Positions 28,821 through 39,468 are shown, counted from the first letter of the stretch. The stretch is 64,000 nt of DNA from CAVXTT01 sp963764685 (GCA_963764685.1 CAVXTT010000018.1:265402-329401), one strand, 5' to 3'. The notes: generated by a model from the sequence alone, not told the origin. Translations and numbers: made by a program.

Positions 28821-29441
28821 TTGCTGCAGAAAGAGTTGAATATTGCGGTGTTCGTTTCCGGCCGGGGTTCAAATCTCCAGGCTATATTAGATTCGCCTGA
28901 GTTGAAATCTCTTGTCAAAGTTACCGCCGTATTCAGTGATAAATCTGATTGCGCTGCTTTTACTAAAGCGCGTCAATATGATATCAGTACTTTCACTGTC
29001 GGCACAAAAGAAGGATATGTCAGTTCCGATCAGCTTGCCGGTTATTTGAAAAAGCTCCGGATAGATCTTGTAATACTTGCAGGATATCTGAAACTTGTAC
29101 CGGCTGATGTGATTGAGCAGTTTGAAGGCAGAATCATTAACATCCATCCTGCGCTGCTTCCGTCGTTTGGAGGGAAAGGGATGTATGGAATGAATGTTCA
29201 CAATGCAGTATTTGCATCATCTGCTAAAGTTTCCGGTGCTTCTGTACATTTTGTTGATAACACATTTGATACCGGAAAAATAATTGCACAGCGCTGCATA
29301 GATATTTCGGATGTAAAATCGCCTGAAGAAATAGCGGAAAGAGTATTGAAGCAGGAGCATCAGCTTTTACCTTATGTGATTAAGAAAATTGCAGAAGGTA
29401 AAGTGAAAAAAATAAATAACCGGATCATTATACTGGATTAA
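28821..29441 (+). CDS. purN: Phosphoribosylglycinamide formyltransferase
   Basis: 206 residues from TTG; an in-frame TTG at 28836 (LNIAVFVSGRGS) gives the more typical PurN start. Motifs: SGRGSNLQAI, the catalytic IINIHPALLPSFGGKGMYGMNVHNAV with Asn-His, and SGASVHFVDNTFDTGKIIAQ with the catalytic Asp. It transfers formyl from 10-formyl-THF to GAR in purine synthesis. It lies 15 bp before purH, with which it is co-transcribed. Confidence 0.94.
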   Translation: MLQKELNIAVFVSGRGSNLQAILDSPELKSLVKVTAVFSDKSDCAAFTKARQYDISTFTVGTKEGYVSSDQLAGYLKKLRIDLVILAGYLKLVPADVIEQFEGRIINIHPALLPSFGGKGMYGMNVHNAVFASSAKVSGASVHFVDNTFDTGKIIAQRCIDISDVKSPEEIAERVLKQEHQLLPYVIKKIAEGKVKKINNRIIILD

Positions 29442-29456
29442 ATAAAAATATCTGAG

Positions 29457-30974
29457 TTGAAAAAATTAGCACTTCTTAGCGTCTCTGATAAGAACGGTAT
29501 TATACAGTTTGCAGCTTCTCTCGCTGAAGCAGGTTACGAAATTCTTGCTACAGGGAATACATCCAGGATCTTAAAAGAAAATAATATTGATGTTACAAGT
29601 GTTGAAAGTTTTACCGGTTCGCCTGAAGTATTTGAAGGAAGGGTGAAGACGCTTCATCCTAAAATATTCGGCGGTATACTTTTCAGAAGAGGTAATCCCT
29701 CAGATACGGCGGAGGCTCAAAAGGAAGGAATTTCTTCAATCGATATAGTCTGTGTGAATCTCTATCCTTTCATTAAAACAGCTGAAAATCCTGCCTCGTC
29801 TATGGATGATATCATCGAGAATATAGATATTGGGGGACCAAGTTTAATAAGAGCTGCAGCGAAAAATCATAACGATGTATCAGTGCTGACCAATCCCGCA
29901 CAGTATACTGCATTTATAAATGAATTAAAGTCTGGCTGTATAAGTGAGGAGACAAAAAAGAAACTAGCTGTTGAGGCATTTTCACATACTGCACAATATG
30001 ATACTTATATTTCAAATTTCTTTGAAAAGAAATATGATACAGCACGGTCATATATCAGGATCAATTATCCGGTTTCAAAATCATTAAGATATGGAGAAAA
30101 CCCTCACCAGGGTGCTGCAGTATATGGTGACTTCTTCAATTATTTTGAAATACTACACGGAAAAGAATTATCTTACAATAACATCCTGGATCTTATTTCT
30201 GCTGTTGAGTTGGTTGAGGATCTTGATGAAAATTCCTGTGCAATTATAAAACATAATAATCCGGCAGGCGCAGCAAGCATGGGTAATATTTATGACGCTT
30301 ATATAAATGCTTTGAAGTGTGATCCTGTTTCTGCGTATGGCGGAATTGTTGCACTTAATGAAGAAGTGGATGATAAACTTGCATCAAAACTTAATGAAAT
30401 ATTTCTGGAAGTTTTATCTGCTCCTTCATATACTTCCGCGGCTCTTCAGTTATTGATGAAGAAAAAGGACAGGAGGTTATTAAAACAGCTGAAACCTTTA
30501 GGACATCCGGAAAAAGTAATCAGGAATATTCCCGGAGGGATAATTGCCCAGGAACCTGATAATATTACATTAGATGAAAAGAATTTAAGAGTTGTTACTG
30601 AAAAAAAACCCAGTGAGGAACAGCTGATAGATCTTAAATTTGCCTGGATAATTGCCAAGCATACGAAATCGAATGCTATTGTATATGCTAAAAACAGAAC
30701 TACCGTAGGTGTAGGAGCAGGACAAATGTCGAGAGTCGATTCGGCTAAAATAGCCAGTATGAAAGCTAAGGAATATGGTCTGGATATATCCGGATCAGTA
30801 GCAGCATCGGATGCTTTTTTCCCTTTTGCAGACGGACTGCTTGAAGTTGTTAATCAGGGTGCAGCAGCGGTTATTCAACCCGGAGGATCTGTCAGGGATG
30901 CTGAAGTAATCGAGGCAGCAAATTCAAAAGGTATTTCTATGATATTTACCGGTGTCAGACACTTTAAACATTAA
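29457..30974 (+). CDS. purH: Bifunctional AICAR formyltransferase/IMP cyclohydrolase
   Basis: 505 residues. The N-terminal MGS-like cyclohydrolase domain runs to about residue 190 (ALLSVSDKNGIIQFA, GRVKTLHPKIFGGIL, IDIGGPSLIRAAAKN). The transformylase domain has SLRYGENPHQGAAVYG, CAIIKHNNPAGAA, SDAFFPFADGLLEV and QPGGSVRD. It catalyses the last two steps to IMP. The start is TTG. mreB starts 8 bp after its stop. Confidence 0.96.
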   Translation: MKKLALLSVSDKNGIIQFAASLAEAGYEILATGNTSRILKENNIDVTSVESFTGSPEVFEGRVKTLHPKIFGGILFRRGNPSDTAEAQKEGISSIDIVCVNLYPFIKTAENPASSMDDIIENIDIGGPSLIRAAAKNHNDVSVLTNPAQYTAFINELKSGCISEETKKKLAVEAFSHTAQYDTYISNFFEKKYDTARSYIRINYPVSKSLRYGENPHQGAAVYGDFFNYFEILHGKELSYNNILDLISAVELVEDLDENSCAIIKHNNPAGAASMGNIYDAYINALKCDPVSAYGGIVALNEEVDDKLASKLNEIFLEVLSAPSYTSAALQLLMKKKDRRLLKQLKPLGHPEKVIRNIPGGIIAQEPDNITLDEKNLRVVTEKKPSEEQLIDLKFAWIIAKHTKSNAIVYAKNRTTVGVGAGQMSRVDSAKIASMKAKEYGLDISGSVAASDAFFPFADGLLEVVNQGAAAVIQPGGSVRDAEVIEAANSKGISMIFTGVRHFKH

Positions 30975-30982
30975 GAGGAATT

Positions 30983-32008
30983 ATGGGTTTATTGGATATA
31001 TTCTCTTCAGATATTGCGATTGACCTGGGTACAGCGAATACTCTTATCTGGGTGAAAGGTAAGGGTATTGTACTTAATGAACCTTCGATCGTGGCATTTG
31101 ACAGGAATTCCAAAAAAATTATAGCGCTTGGCAATAAAGCTAAAGAGATGCAGGGACGAGAGCATAAAGAAATCAGAGTTACACGGCCTATGCGGGATGG
31201 TGTAATTGCTGATTTTGAAATTGCTGAAGGAATGATCAGGGCTTTTATTAAAAAGGTAAGGGCAGGAACCTTTTCTGCGAGACGGGTAGTTATTGCTGTA
31301 CCGAGCGGTGTTACCGAAGTTGAAAAAAGGGCTGTAAGGGATAGTGCCGAACACGCAGGTGCTAAAGAAGTGCATCTTATTGCTGAACCTATGGCAGCAG
31401 CTATAGGTATTGGTATCGATGTGGAAGCTGCTGTTGGAAGTATGATAATTGATATCGGCGGTGGAACAACTGAAATTGCAGTAATAGCTCTTTCAGGAAT
31501 TGTAAACGAGGAATCGATTAGAATTGCAGGGGATGAAATGAACTATGCCATAATGCAGTTCTTTAAAAAGAACCATAATATTTTAATCGGTGAGAGAACG
31601 GCTGAAGCTATTAAATGTGAAGTGGGATCAGCGGTGCCCTTAAAAGAAGAGATTACAATACAGGTAAAGGGGAGAGATCTTGTCGGCGGTGTTCCTAAAA
31701 CTACTGAAGTCAGTTCTGTTGAGATCAGGGAAGCACTTAATGAATCAGTAGTTCAGATAGTTGATGCAGTGAGACAATCGCTGGAAAGAACTCCTCCCGA
31801 ATTGTCAGCAGATATTCTTGATAGAGGTGTACTTATAACAGGAGGGGGTGCACTGCTAAAGGGTCTCGATGAAAGAATCAGAATGGAAACCAGTCTCCCT
31901 GTGCACGTAGCTGAGGATCCTTTAACTGCAGTGGTCAGAGGAGCGGGAAAAGTAATTGACAATCTTAATCATTTTTCGAAAGTGCTAATTCGTAACAGAA
32001 GATACTAA
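30983..32008 (+). CDS. mreB: Rod shape-determining protein MreB
   Basis: 341 residues. The actin-fold nucleotide motifs are present: IAIDLGTANTLIWVKGKGIV (phosphate 1), MIIDIGGGTTEIAVIAL (phosphate 2) and VLITGGGALLKGLDERI (adenosine). MreB forms membrane-bound filaments that guide lateral wall synthesis. It is the first gene of mreBCD-mrdA-rodA and is joined to purH upstream by an 8-bp gap. Confidence 0.97.
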   Translation: MGLLDIFSSDIAIDLGTANTLIWVKGKGIVLNEPSIVAFDRNSKKIIALGNKAKEMQGREHKEIRVTRPMRDGVIADFEIAEGMIRAFIKKVRAGTFSARRVVIAVPSGVTEVEKRAVRDSAEHAGAKEVHLIAEPMAAAIGIGIDVEAAVGSMIIDIGGGTTEIAVIALSGIVNEESIRIAGDEMNYAIMQFFKKNHNILIGERTAEAIKCEVGSAVPLKEEITIQVKGRDLVGGVPKTTEVSSVEIREALNESVVQIVDAVRQSLERTPPELSADILDRGVLITGGGALLKGLDERIRMETSLPVHVAEDPLTAVVRGAGKVIDNLNHFSKVLIRNRRY

Positions 32009-32838
32009 TGATCAGACTTATACTCCAGATCTGGGAAAATTTTAAGGAATACATTATCCTGGTGGTGCTGCTGATTATTAGTCTTTTTATAATTTCTTAC
32101 AATAACAAACCCGAAGTTAAACAAGTACGTGCCGTTGCCTTCGCTTCCTTTGCTTCAGTAACATCTCTTATTTCAGACATAATTAATATAAGCGGAATTA
32201 AAAATGAAAATGAAAGACTGCGTGAGAAGAATGCAGAGCTGATGCTGCAGATAAACAGGCTGAGGGAATATGGTATAGTTAATAGCGAACTGAAGGGGCT
32301 TATCGGCATTAAAGATACTGCGAAGATGCCCTTAATTCCCGGGACAGTAATATCGCGATCATTAAGCAGATCCCAAGGCGTGCTTACCATAAACGCCGGA
32401 AGTGAAAATGGTGTAAGACCGGGAATGCCAGTAATAAATGACAGGGGGCTTGTGGGAGTTGTTTATTCAACCTCGGAAGATTATGCTATAGTCAGAACTT
32501 TGAAAAATATGGATCTGAAGCTCACGGTTAAGGATGAAAGAAGCAGAGTGGATGGTGTGATGAAATGGACGGGCTCTGAGCTGGTGATTATTGATGTTCC
32601 CAAAACATATGATATTGAGCCTGGTGACAGAATTATTACTTCCGAGCTTAGTTCGGTAATTCCAGTACCCCTGCCAATTGGAATAGTGACAGGACTGAGT
32701 AAAGTTAAAACAGGGATCTTCAATGAAGTAACTGTTAAGCCCTTTGTGAGTTCTGAGGCAGTTGATTATGTTTTTATTATTGCCCTTGTTGAATCTAAGC
32801 AAAAAAATAATCTTGAATTAAATTTTTATCTCAGGTAA
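32008..32838 (+). CDS. mreC: Rod shape-determining protein MreC
   Basis: 276 residues. One N-terminal transmembrane helix (EYIILVVLLIISLFIISYN) is followed by a coiled coil at about 65-90 (NENERLREKNAELMLQINRL) and two beta-barrel domains (GVLTINAGSENGVRPGMPVI, GLVGVVYS, EPGDRIITSELSSVIPVPLPIGIVTGL). MreC links MreB to PBP2 in the periplasm. Its ATG overlaps the mreB stop by 1 bp. Confidence 0.95.
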   Translation: MIRLILQIWENFKEYIILVVLLIISLFIISYNNKPEVKQVRAVAFASFASVTSLISDIINISGIKNENERLREKNAELMLQINRLREYGIVNSELKGLIGIKDTAKMPLIPGTVISRSLSRSQGVLTINAGSENGVRPGMPVINDRGLVGVVYSTSEDYAIVRTLKNMDLKLTVKDERSRVDGVMKWTGSELVIIDVPKTYDIEPGDRIITSELSSVIPVPLPIGIVTGLSKVKTGIFNEVTVKPFVSSEAVDYVFIIALVESKQKNNLELNFYLR

Positions 32839-33326
32839 TGCGATCCGAATATTATATCCCGCTGCTTTTGTTTTTTCCTCTGCTTCTGCTGCAAACAACT
32901 TTTATTCCGCTTGTTTCAATTAACGGTATCATACCAGACCTTATCTTAATCCTGCTTGTTTACTATACTATTAAGTCAGGACAGATCTACGGTACTATAC
33001 TAGGATTTATTTTAGGTTTTTTTTTCGATCTGATTACCGGTAGTTTACTTGGGAGTGCTATGATCTCCAAGATATGTGCCGGTTTTACTGCCGGCTATTT
33101 CTCCAATGAAAATAAGCAGGATATCTATCTGAGAACTTATGTTTTTTCACTGATAGTTTTATTGTGCGGAGTTATAGATTCTACTATCTATTCTTTCTTT
33201 TCTACTGTTGATATTAAGGCAAATCTCTTATTTGTTCTATTTGAACAGGGATTATTCCCGGCGCTTTACACCGCGTTAATTAGTTTTGCTGTTGTTATTT
33301 TTCAACCGAGGAAGAGCTTTGTATGA
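32838..33326 (+). CDS. mreD: Rod shape-determining protein MreD
   Basis: 162 residues, hydrophobic, with about five membrane helices (IPLLLFFPLLLLQTTFIPLV, GIIPDLILILLVYYTI, GTILGFILGFFFDLITGSLLG). Size and position between mreC and the PBP2 gene identify it. Its start overlaps the mreC stop by 1 bp. Confidence 0.92.
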   Translation: MRSEYYIPLLLFFPLLLLQTTFIPLVSINGIIPDLILILLVYYTIKSGQIYGTILGFILGFFFDLITGSLLGSAMISKICAGFTAGYFSNENKQDIYLRTYVFSLIVLLCGVIDSTIYSFFSTVDIKANLLFVLFEQGLFPALYTALISFAVVIFQPRKSFV

Positions 33327-35140
33327 AACCGGTAGATTTTAGTTCCATTTCAAGAATAGGCATTATATACTTTATTGTGATAGGATGTTTCATCCTGCTG
33401 GTATTCAGATTATTCCAGATGCAGATCCTCGAACAGCAAAAATACGACGAACTCTCTGCAAACAACAGTATAAAACCAATCGAACAGATTCCCTTAAGAG
33501 GAGTATTTCTTGACAGATATAAGAGAGTAATCGTGACAAATACTCCTGCTTATACACTTCGCATAACTCCTGCCTATTATAAACCTGAATTGAGCAGAAT
33601 ACTGGATGCCGTACTGGATGTTGATTCCGGGTATGTAGAGAAAATACTCTATACCAACCGGATCTATTCCAAATATGTACCTATCAGAATTAAACGGGGA
33701 GTAGATTTTAAGGTGATATCGTGGTATGAGGAGAACTCCGAACATTTGCCGGGCGTGGATTATATTGTCGAAATGCAGCGCGGTTATCCTGCCGGGCTAA
33801 TGGGTACACATATGTTCGGTTATACTAAAGAAATCTCTCCTGAAGCGCTGAACAAAGAGAAAGAATACTATGAACCGGGAGATTATATTGGATATAATGG
33901 ACTCGAAAAGACATATGAAAAATTATTGAGAGGCGTAAAAGGATTCAATTATATCCTGGTCGATTCAAAACGGAAGGAGATAGGAAAATTTAAGAGCGGG
34001 GCACAGGATAAGCTTTCTGTTAAAGGGAAGGATCTGTTGTTATCCATCGATGCTGATGTGCAGAGAATCGTTGAGGAAGAATTTAAGGGAAGAAGGGGAG
34101 CAGCAGTGGCCATCGATCCTAAAACCGGGGGAATAATTGCTTTTACAAGTGCCCCGGATTACGATCTGAATCAATTCTCATATGTAACTACCAGAGAATT
34201 TTTAAAGCAGCTATATGAAGACCCTGAGAAACCTTCCTTTAACAGGGCAACAATGTCGGTAAAACCTCCCGGCTCCACTTTCAAACTCCTTGCAGCCGTT
34301 GCAGCTCTTGATATGGGAGTGATTACAACCCAAACTACTTTTTATTGCCCCGGTGTGTTTATGTTCGGAAGACCATTTAAATGTCACGGAGCCCATGGTT
34401 CCCTAAATGTTGTGCACGCGATTGAAAAATCCTGTAATGTATTTTTCTATAATCTTATTTACAAAATAGGGCTGGATAAATTTTCAGAGTATGCCCACCG
34501 GTTCGGGTTTGGTAAAAAAACAATGGTAGATATAGGTGAGGAAGTCGCGGGCTTTATTCCTGATTCAAAGTATTATGAAAAAATATATGGACCGAAATGG
34601 CCCAGAAGTATTATGGCAAGTCTTGGAATTGGTCAGGGAGAAGTTTCGGTTACCCCAATCCAGCTGGCTTTTTATACTGCATTAATAGCTAATAATGGTA
34701 AGAGTTTTCAACCTCACATTGTTGAGGGTTATGTAGATGATTTTACCAAACAAACAGTTCCATTCAGGTATCCGGAGGTAAACACCGGAATAAAACAATC
34801 GGTATTCGATATCGTTAAGGAAGGAATGTTCCTGGTCGTTAATGGAGCGGGGACAGCAACTCATATAAAAATGAAAGAAGTTAACATTGCCGGCAAGACA
34901 GGAACTGCACAGAACCCTCACGGAAAAGACCACGCATTTTTTGTCTGCTTTGCTCCATATGAAGATCCTAAAATTGCTATTGCAGTTGTTGTTGAAAATG
35001 TAGGTTTTGGAGCTACTTATGCAGCACCTATTGCAAAAAAAATGATCGAAGCATTTTTATTTAAGGAGAAGCTAAATAATGAAGAAAAAGTTATGCCGAA
35101 GTTCGATGATCAAATGATCGGAGAGATGATTGAAAATTGA
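33323..35140 (+). CDS. mrdA: Penicillin-binding protein 2 (elongasome transpeptidase)
   Basis: 605 residues. One N-terminal membrane helix is followed by a dimerisation/pedestal domain (RGVFLDRYKRVIVTN) and the transpeptidase domain with Ser318-x-x-Lys321 (PGSTFK), SCN at 370-372 and KTGTAQ at 525-530. It cross-links peptidoglycan during rod elongation together with RodA. Its ATG overlaps the mreD stop by 4 bp. Confidence 0.96.
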   Translation: MKPVDFSSISRIGIIYFIVIGCFILLVFRLFQMQILEQQKYDELSANNSIKPIEQIPLRGVFLDRYKRVIVTNTPAYTLRITPAYYKPELSRILDAVLDVDSGYVEKILYTNRIYSKYVPIRIKRGVDFKVISWYEENSEHLPGVDYIVEMQRGYPAGLMGTHMFGYTKEISPEALNKEKEYYEPGDYIGYNGLEKTYEKLLRGVKGFNYILVDSKRKEIGKFKSGAQDKLSVKGKDLLLSIDADVQRIVEEEFKGRRGAAVAIDPKTGGIIAFTSAPDYDLNQFSYVTTREFLKQLYEDPEKPSFNRATMSVKPPGSTFKLLAAVAALDMGVITTQTTFYCPGVFMFGRPFKCHGAHGSLNVVHAIEKSCNVFFYNLIYKIGLDKFSEYAHRFGFGKKTMVDIGEEVAGFIPDSKYYEKIYGPKWPRSIMASLGIGQGEVSVTPIQLAFYTALIANNGKSFQPHIVEGYVDDFTKQTVPFRYPEVNTGIKQSVFDIVKEGMFLVVNGAGTATHIKMKEVNIAGKTGTAQNPHGKDHAFFVCFAPYEDPKIAIAVVVENVGFGATYAAPIAKKMIEAFLFKEKLNNEEKVMPKFDDQMIGEMIEN

Positions 35141-36359
35141 TTATAATTTCAGGGATAAGTTTGACCTGGGATTAATAGTCTCGGCTCTGGTATTAGTTTG
35201 TATAGGACTGGCTGCTATTTACAGCTCTACCGTTAACCACCCGACAATGCACGGCAACTTTCAGAGGCAACTGATCTGGGGAATAGGTTCTGTAATAATT
35301 TTCCTGGTGACATATTCTGTTCCGACTAATTCTTTCAGAACTATAGCATTACCCTCATACCTTATATCTTTGTTCTTTCTCATTGTAGTCCTTTTAATTG
35401 GAAGAAGGATATCGGGAGCAAAGAGCTGGCTTGATCTTGGTTTTTTTGGTTTTCAGCCTTCCGAACTCGCAAAAGTAGGAACCATACTTGCTCTCGCGGC
35501 ATTCCTGTCCGGGAAAAATGTTAACATAGATTCGTTTAAAGATATACTTATAACACTTATAATCGGTGTTATTCCCGTTGGTTTGATACTCATAGAACCT
35601 GATATGGGTACCTCATTTGTTTTTTTAGGCTTAATAATGACTATGTTGTTCTGGAAGGGATTGAGTCTCTTCTGGATGTTCGTAGTATTATCACCTGGAT
35701 TTATTGCAGTCGCTTCTCTGTTCGGGTTCTTCTATTTCATTGCAGCACTTGTCATTATTATTGCTGCACTATTTTTATTTAAGAGAGATTTAATTTTCAG
35801 CGGATCGATACTCGCAATAAACCTTGCCGCAGGATTCTTTACCGATTATATGTATACAGCATTGAGCCCTCATCAGCAGAAAAGAATTCAGTCATTTATC
35901 GATCCTATGTCTGATCCTCTCGGTGCTGGTTATAACGCCATACAGGCTAAAGTTGCAATTGGTTCCGGAGGACTCTGGGGGAAAGGGTTTTTAGCCGGCA
36001 ACCAGACACAGCTTCAGTATATACCGGAGCAATGGACAGACTTTATATATTGTGTTATCGGTGAAGAATTCGGTTTTATTGGCAGTTTTACAATCCTGCT
36101 TCTGTTTATTTATATTTTTCTTAGAATACTTAAGGGAGTTTCAAATTCTAAAGATGAATTTATTAGTCTCACTCTTATAGGAATTCTTTCCGTTTACTTT
36201 GTTCATTTTATTATCAATATCGGAATGGTACTTGGGATAATGCCGGTAATCGGTATTCCTCTGCCATTTGTAAGCTACGGCGGAAGTTCATTGCTCGTTA
36301 ATATGTTTATGCTCGGTATAGTAGCAAATGTTTACAGAACAAGAAAAAATTACACTTAA
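35130..36359 (+). CDS. rodA: RodA, SEDS-family peptidoglycan glycosyltransferase
   Basis: 409 residues, about ten membrane segments. SEDS motifs: GRRISGAKSWLDLGFFGFQPSELAKVG, LIEPDMGTSFVFLG, AKVAIGSGGLWGKGFLAGNQTQLQYIPEQWTDFIYCVIGEEFGFIG and MPVIGIPLPFVSYGGSSLLVNM. It polymerises lipid II glycan strands with PBP2. It starts with TTG inside the end of mrdA (11-bp overlap). Confidence 0.96.
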   Translation: MKIDYNFRDKFDLGLIVSALVLVCIGLAAIYSSTVNHPTMHGNFQRQLIWGIGSVIIFLVTYSVPTNSFRTIALPSYLISLFFLIVVLLIGRRISGAKSWLDLGFFGFQPSELAKVGTILALAAFLSGKNVNIDSFKDILITLIIGVIPVGLILIEPDMGTSFVFLGLIMTMLFWKGLSLFWMFVVLSPGFIAVASLFGFFYFIAALVIIIAALFLFKRDLIFSGSILAINLAAGFFTDYMYTALSPHQQKRIQSFIDPMSDPLGAGYNAIQAKVAIGSGGLWGKGFLAGNQTQLQYIPEQWTDFIYCVIGEEFGFIGSFTILLLFIYIFLRILKGVSNSKDEFISLTLIGILSVYFVHFIINIGMVLGIMPVIGIPLPFVSYGGSSLLVNMFMLGIVANVYRTRKNYT

Positions 36360-36371
36360 ACCTATGCACTT

Positions 36372-37182
36372 ATGAAGGCTTCTAGAAAAACTGCTTGATA
36401 AAAATAAAGAGGGAAAATACATTTGCGTAGGTCTTGATACAGATATAAGGAAAATACCTTCTTTCCTGCGGGACTGTGAATTTCCTCTCTATGAGTTCAA
36501 TAAGAATATTATTTCACATACACAGGAACACACTGCAGCGTATAAGCTTAATTTTGCTTTTTACGAACAGAGAGGAATAGACGGAATAAAAGAATTATAT
36601 AATACAATTGCTTTAATTCCTGATGATATACTTGTTATTGCTGATGCTAAAAGAGGGGATATCGGGAATACTTCAGAAATGTATGCACAATCAATCTTTG
36701 ATTATTTCAAGTGCGACTCAGTAACGGTAAATCCTTATATGGGGAATGATTCAGTAGAACCTTTCCTGAAATACGATGATAAGCTGATATTCATCCTTGC
36801 CCTTACTTCAAACCCAGGCGCAGCTGATTTTGAAAAACTTAAGACTGAAAATGGAAAATATTTATATGAGGAAGTGATAAGTAAAGTTAATCAGTGGAAT
36901 CATAAAAAGAATTGCGGAATTGTATTCGGAGCAACAAAAATCGAGGAATTAAAATCATCCATTAGGACATTTGGAGATCTTGCTGTACTTCTGCCGGGAG
37001 TTGGAGCACAGGGCGGAAGTCTGGAGGATGTGATAACAATATTCAAAGATTCAGGCAGGAGTGATTTTTTGATTAATATCAGCAGGGGAATAATCTACAG
37101 GGATTCAGGGGAAAATTATGCAGAATCGGCCAGGGAAGAAATTATCAGTCTAAATAAAAAGTCAAAATCCCTGATGGGATAA
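36372..37182 (+). CDS. pyrF: Orotidine 5'-phosphate decarboxylase, type 2 (frameshift at the start)
   Basis: The type-2 OMP decarboxylase signature DAKRGDIGNT is present, with the N-terminal YICVGLDTDIRKIP and the loop LLPGVGAQGGS. The reading frame opens only after a stop at 36373, with no start codon in that frame. ATG at 36372 is one base out of phase; removing one G at 36377-36378 gives MKLLEKLLDKNKEGKYICVG, a natural start. The complete protein would be about 269 residues. The enzyme makes UMP from OMP and lies 12 bp after rodA. Confidence 0.88.
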
Positions 37183-37395
37183 ATAAATTCTATATATATT
37201 TTAAAATATTTTGCATATTTTAAGTTTAACTAATTTGATAATTATTCTAATTAAGAATTAGTTATGAGAGGGATTTTTTTAATACTCCGGTTTTCCGGAT
37301 GATCATTAGGGATAGTTATGAATACGAGTTTTGCAGCTCTTTCATTAGAATTTATTCTGCATATGAGTTACAATAAAAAAGATTAGGGGAAAACT

Positions 37396-38886
37396 ATGGG
37401 AGCCGGGCAATCTCACCTTTATGAAAAATTTGTACAGGAAATTTGGAAGAATCAGAACTTTGAAAAAGAGCTCATAACTAAAAATGGGCAGAGTATAACT
37501 ATACTTGATGCAGGTGTAGAAAATAAGGAAGTCGGAGGACCCGACTTCAGAAACGCCAAAATAAAAGTAGGCAATATTACTATACACCGGGGATATTGAA
37601 ATTGACAGCAGCTATTCTGATTGGAAAAACCACGGACATCATTTAAACAAAAAATACAATAGTTTAGTACTTCACCTTACGCTTCTTGGTACAAATGACC
37701 ACCCATACGTCTATACTGAGGATGGCAGAAAGGTCCAGTCAATTCCGCTTTCCGATTTACTTAGTGAGAGTCTCAGGACAGAGATACAGAATGCTATTCT
37801 TTCAGAAAGAGCAGGAAGACAGAGCAGGATGTCCTGTATTGATTCAAACAAGCTCGTAATGGAAAAGGATAAAGCTCGATTATCTTTATGAACTGGGGAT
37901 GGACAGGTTTAAGCATAAATGCAGCAGGATATTGGACAGACTTAAGGAAATCATTTATGAAAAAGAACTGAAAGCAAAAGAACCAATAGTTGGATATGAC
38001 CCGATGGATATATTGGAGAACCGCTCATTTAGTGTCAGTGATTTTTCTGATCATGAAATATGGGAACAAGTACTATATGAGTTGATTTTTGAAGCCCTGG
38101 GTTATTCTAAAAACAAGGAGCAGATGCTCAGGCTTGCGAAGACAGTTGATCTGTCGCTTGTTAAAAAACTGAAGAAGAAAAAAAATAATAAATTATACCT
38201 CGAATCACTTTACTTCACAGCTGCAGGTCTTGTTCCTAATATATTCCACTTTAAAGAAGTACGAAACTACTGAGTATGTAAGAAAACTCAGGGAAACCTG
38301 GAATGAAATACAGCCTCTTTTTGATAATAAGATAATGAAATACAGTACCTGGCACTTTAGTAAATTGAGACCTCAAAATTTTCCTACCTTAAGGATTGCG
38401 GGAGGATTAAGGATTGCTACAAAAAATTGTTGACGATAATATTATTGGAAGAATGATAAGTGATTTCAAAAACATCAATGATACGAAAAATCTTATCTCA
38501 GCTTTAAGGGCACTTATTATAATTAAAGGGAGAGGGATATTGGCGCAATCATTATATGTTTGGAGGGAAAACAGCTATAGGCATAAATTATTTTATAGGT
38601 CTTATCCCGGATTGATGAATTGATGATAAATGTACTATTCCCTGTATTTTCATTATACTTTGAAATATTCGATAAAAAAGATATTGCAAGGAAAGTACAG
38701 CGGCTTTATCTTAATTATATTCAGGTCAACTGATAATACTCTAGTAAGTGAAGTATCCGAAAACCTGGATCTTCAGGATGCCTGGAAAAGAAGTGTCTTT
38801 ATCAGGGGATGATTGAGTTGTTCAGAAGCTATTGTTCGAGAGACAGATGTTTGGAATGCAGGATAGGGAAAGCAGCATTCGGCTTA
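37396..38886 (+). pseudogene. DUF2851 family protein, broken by at least seven frame changes
   Basis: Conserved DUF2851 blocks occur in order but in different frames: ESHLYEKFVQEIWKNQNF-like start, VGGPDFRNAKIKVG (37396-37590); IEIDSSYSDWKNHGHHLNKKYNSLVLHLTL (37592 on); LYELGMDRFKHKCSRI (37884 on); KLRPQNFPTLRIAGG (near 38385); HYMFGGKTA (near 38550); RIDELMINVLFPVFSLYF (38608 on); and CLECRIGKAAFG at the end. Every change is a one-base shift with the amino-acid conservation kept on both sides and no extra nonsense mutations. This fits a low-quality sequence patch better than decay. The function of DUF2851 is unknown. The end is uncertain and abuts the convergent BFN gene. Confidence 0.7.
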
Positions 38887-39468
38887 GTTACTTCCGGAAA
38901 GCCTTTTAATATCATCTCTCAGCTTGGCGGCAAGTTCGTATTCTTCTGCTTCCAGTGCTTCTCTAAGTTTATTCTGTAAGGAGGCAAGCTTTGGCCTCTT
39001 TACTTTTCGGAATCTGTTCTTCTTCAGGATATGTTTTTTCTCCTTCCGTCTCGATTCTTCAGAAGGAAAGAATGCTGCAGTCTCCATTACAGCTTCAGCA
39101 ACATAAATAGGGGCCTGGCATCTTACGGCAAGAGCAATGGCATCACTGGGCCTTGCATCAATTTCATTTGTCAGAGCAGATATTTCGAGTATTATCTTGG
39201 CATAAAATGTATTTTCTTTTAGTTCATCAATTATAACTTCCATAACAACTGCACTAAGATTATCTATCAGGTTTTTCATCAGATCGTGAGTAAGAGGGCG
39301 GGGAGGTTTAATTCCTTCAATTTCAAGAGCTATGGCCTGTGCTTCAAACGCACCGATAATTATCGGAAGTCTTCTGTTCCCGTTAACTTCTTTTAATAAT
39401 ATAGCATATGCACCTCCGGTGGAAGGGCTTGATGATAGACCTAAAATCTCACATTGTATCTTCTGCAA
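38884..39468 (-). CDS. Bifunctional nuclease (BFN/DUF151) with C-terminal UVR domain
   Basis: 194 residues. The BFN domain (about 1-135) reads GAYAILLKEVNGNRRLPIIIGAFEAQAIALEIEG, PLTHDLMKNLI and IDARPSDAIALAVRCQAPIYVAEAVM. A UvrB/UvrC-interaction helix pair follows at about 163-192 (KLREALEAEEYELAAKLRDDIKRL). The BFN-UVR fusion is common in Bacteroidota. Plant and mycobacterial BFN domains have nuclease activity; the bacterial substrate is not settled. Confidence 0.88.
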   Translation of the reverse strand: MQKIQCEILGLSSSPSTGGAYAILLKEVNGNRRLPIIIGAFEAQAIALEIEGIKPPRPLTHDLMKNLIDNLSAVVMEVIIDELKENTFYAKIILEISALTNEIDARPSDAIALAVRCQAPIYVAEAVMETAAFFPSEESRRKEKKHILKKNRFRKVKRPKLASLQNKLREALEAEEYELAAKLRDDIKRLSGSN

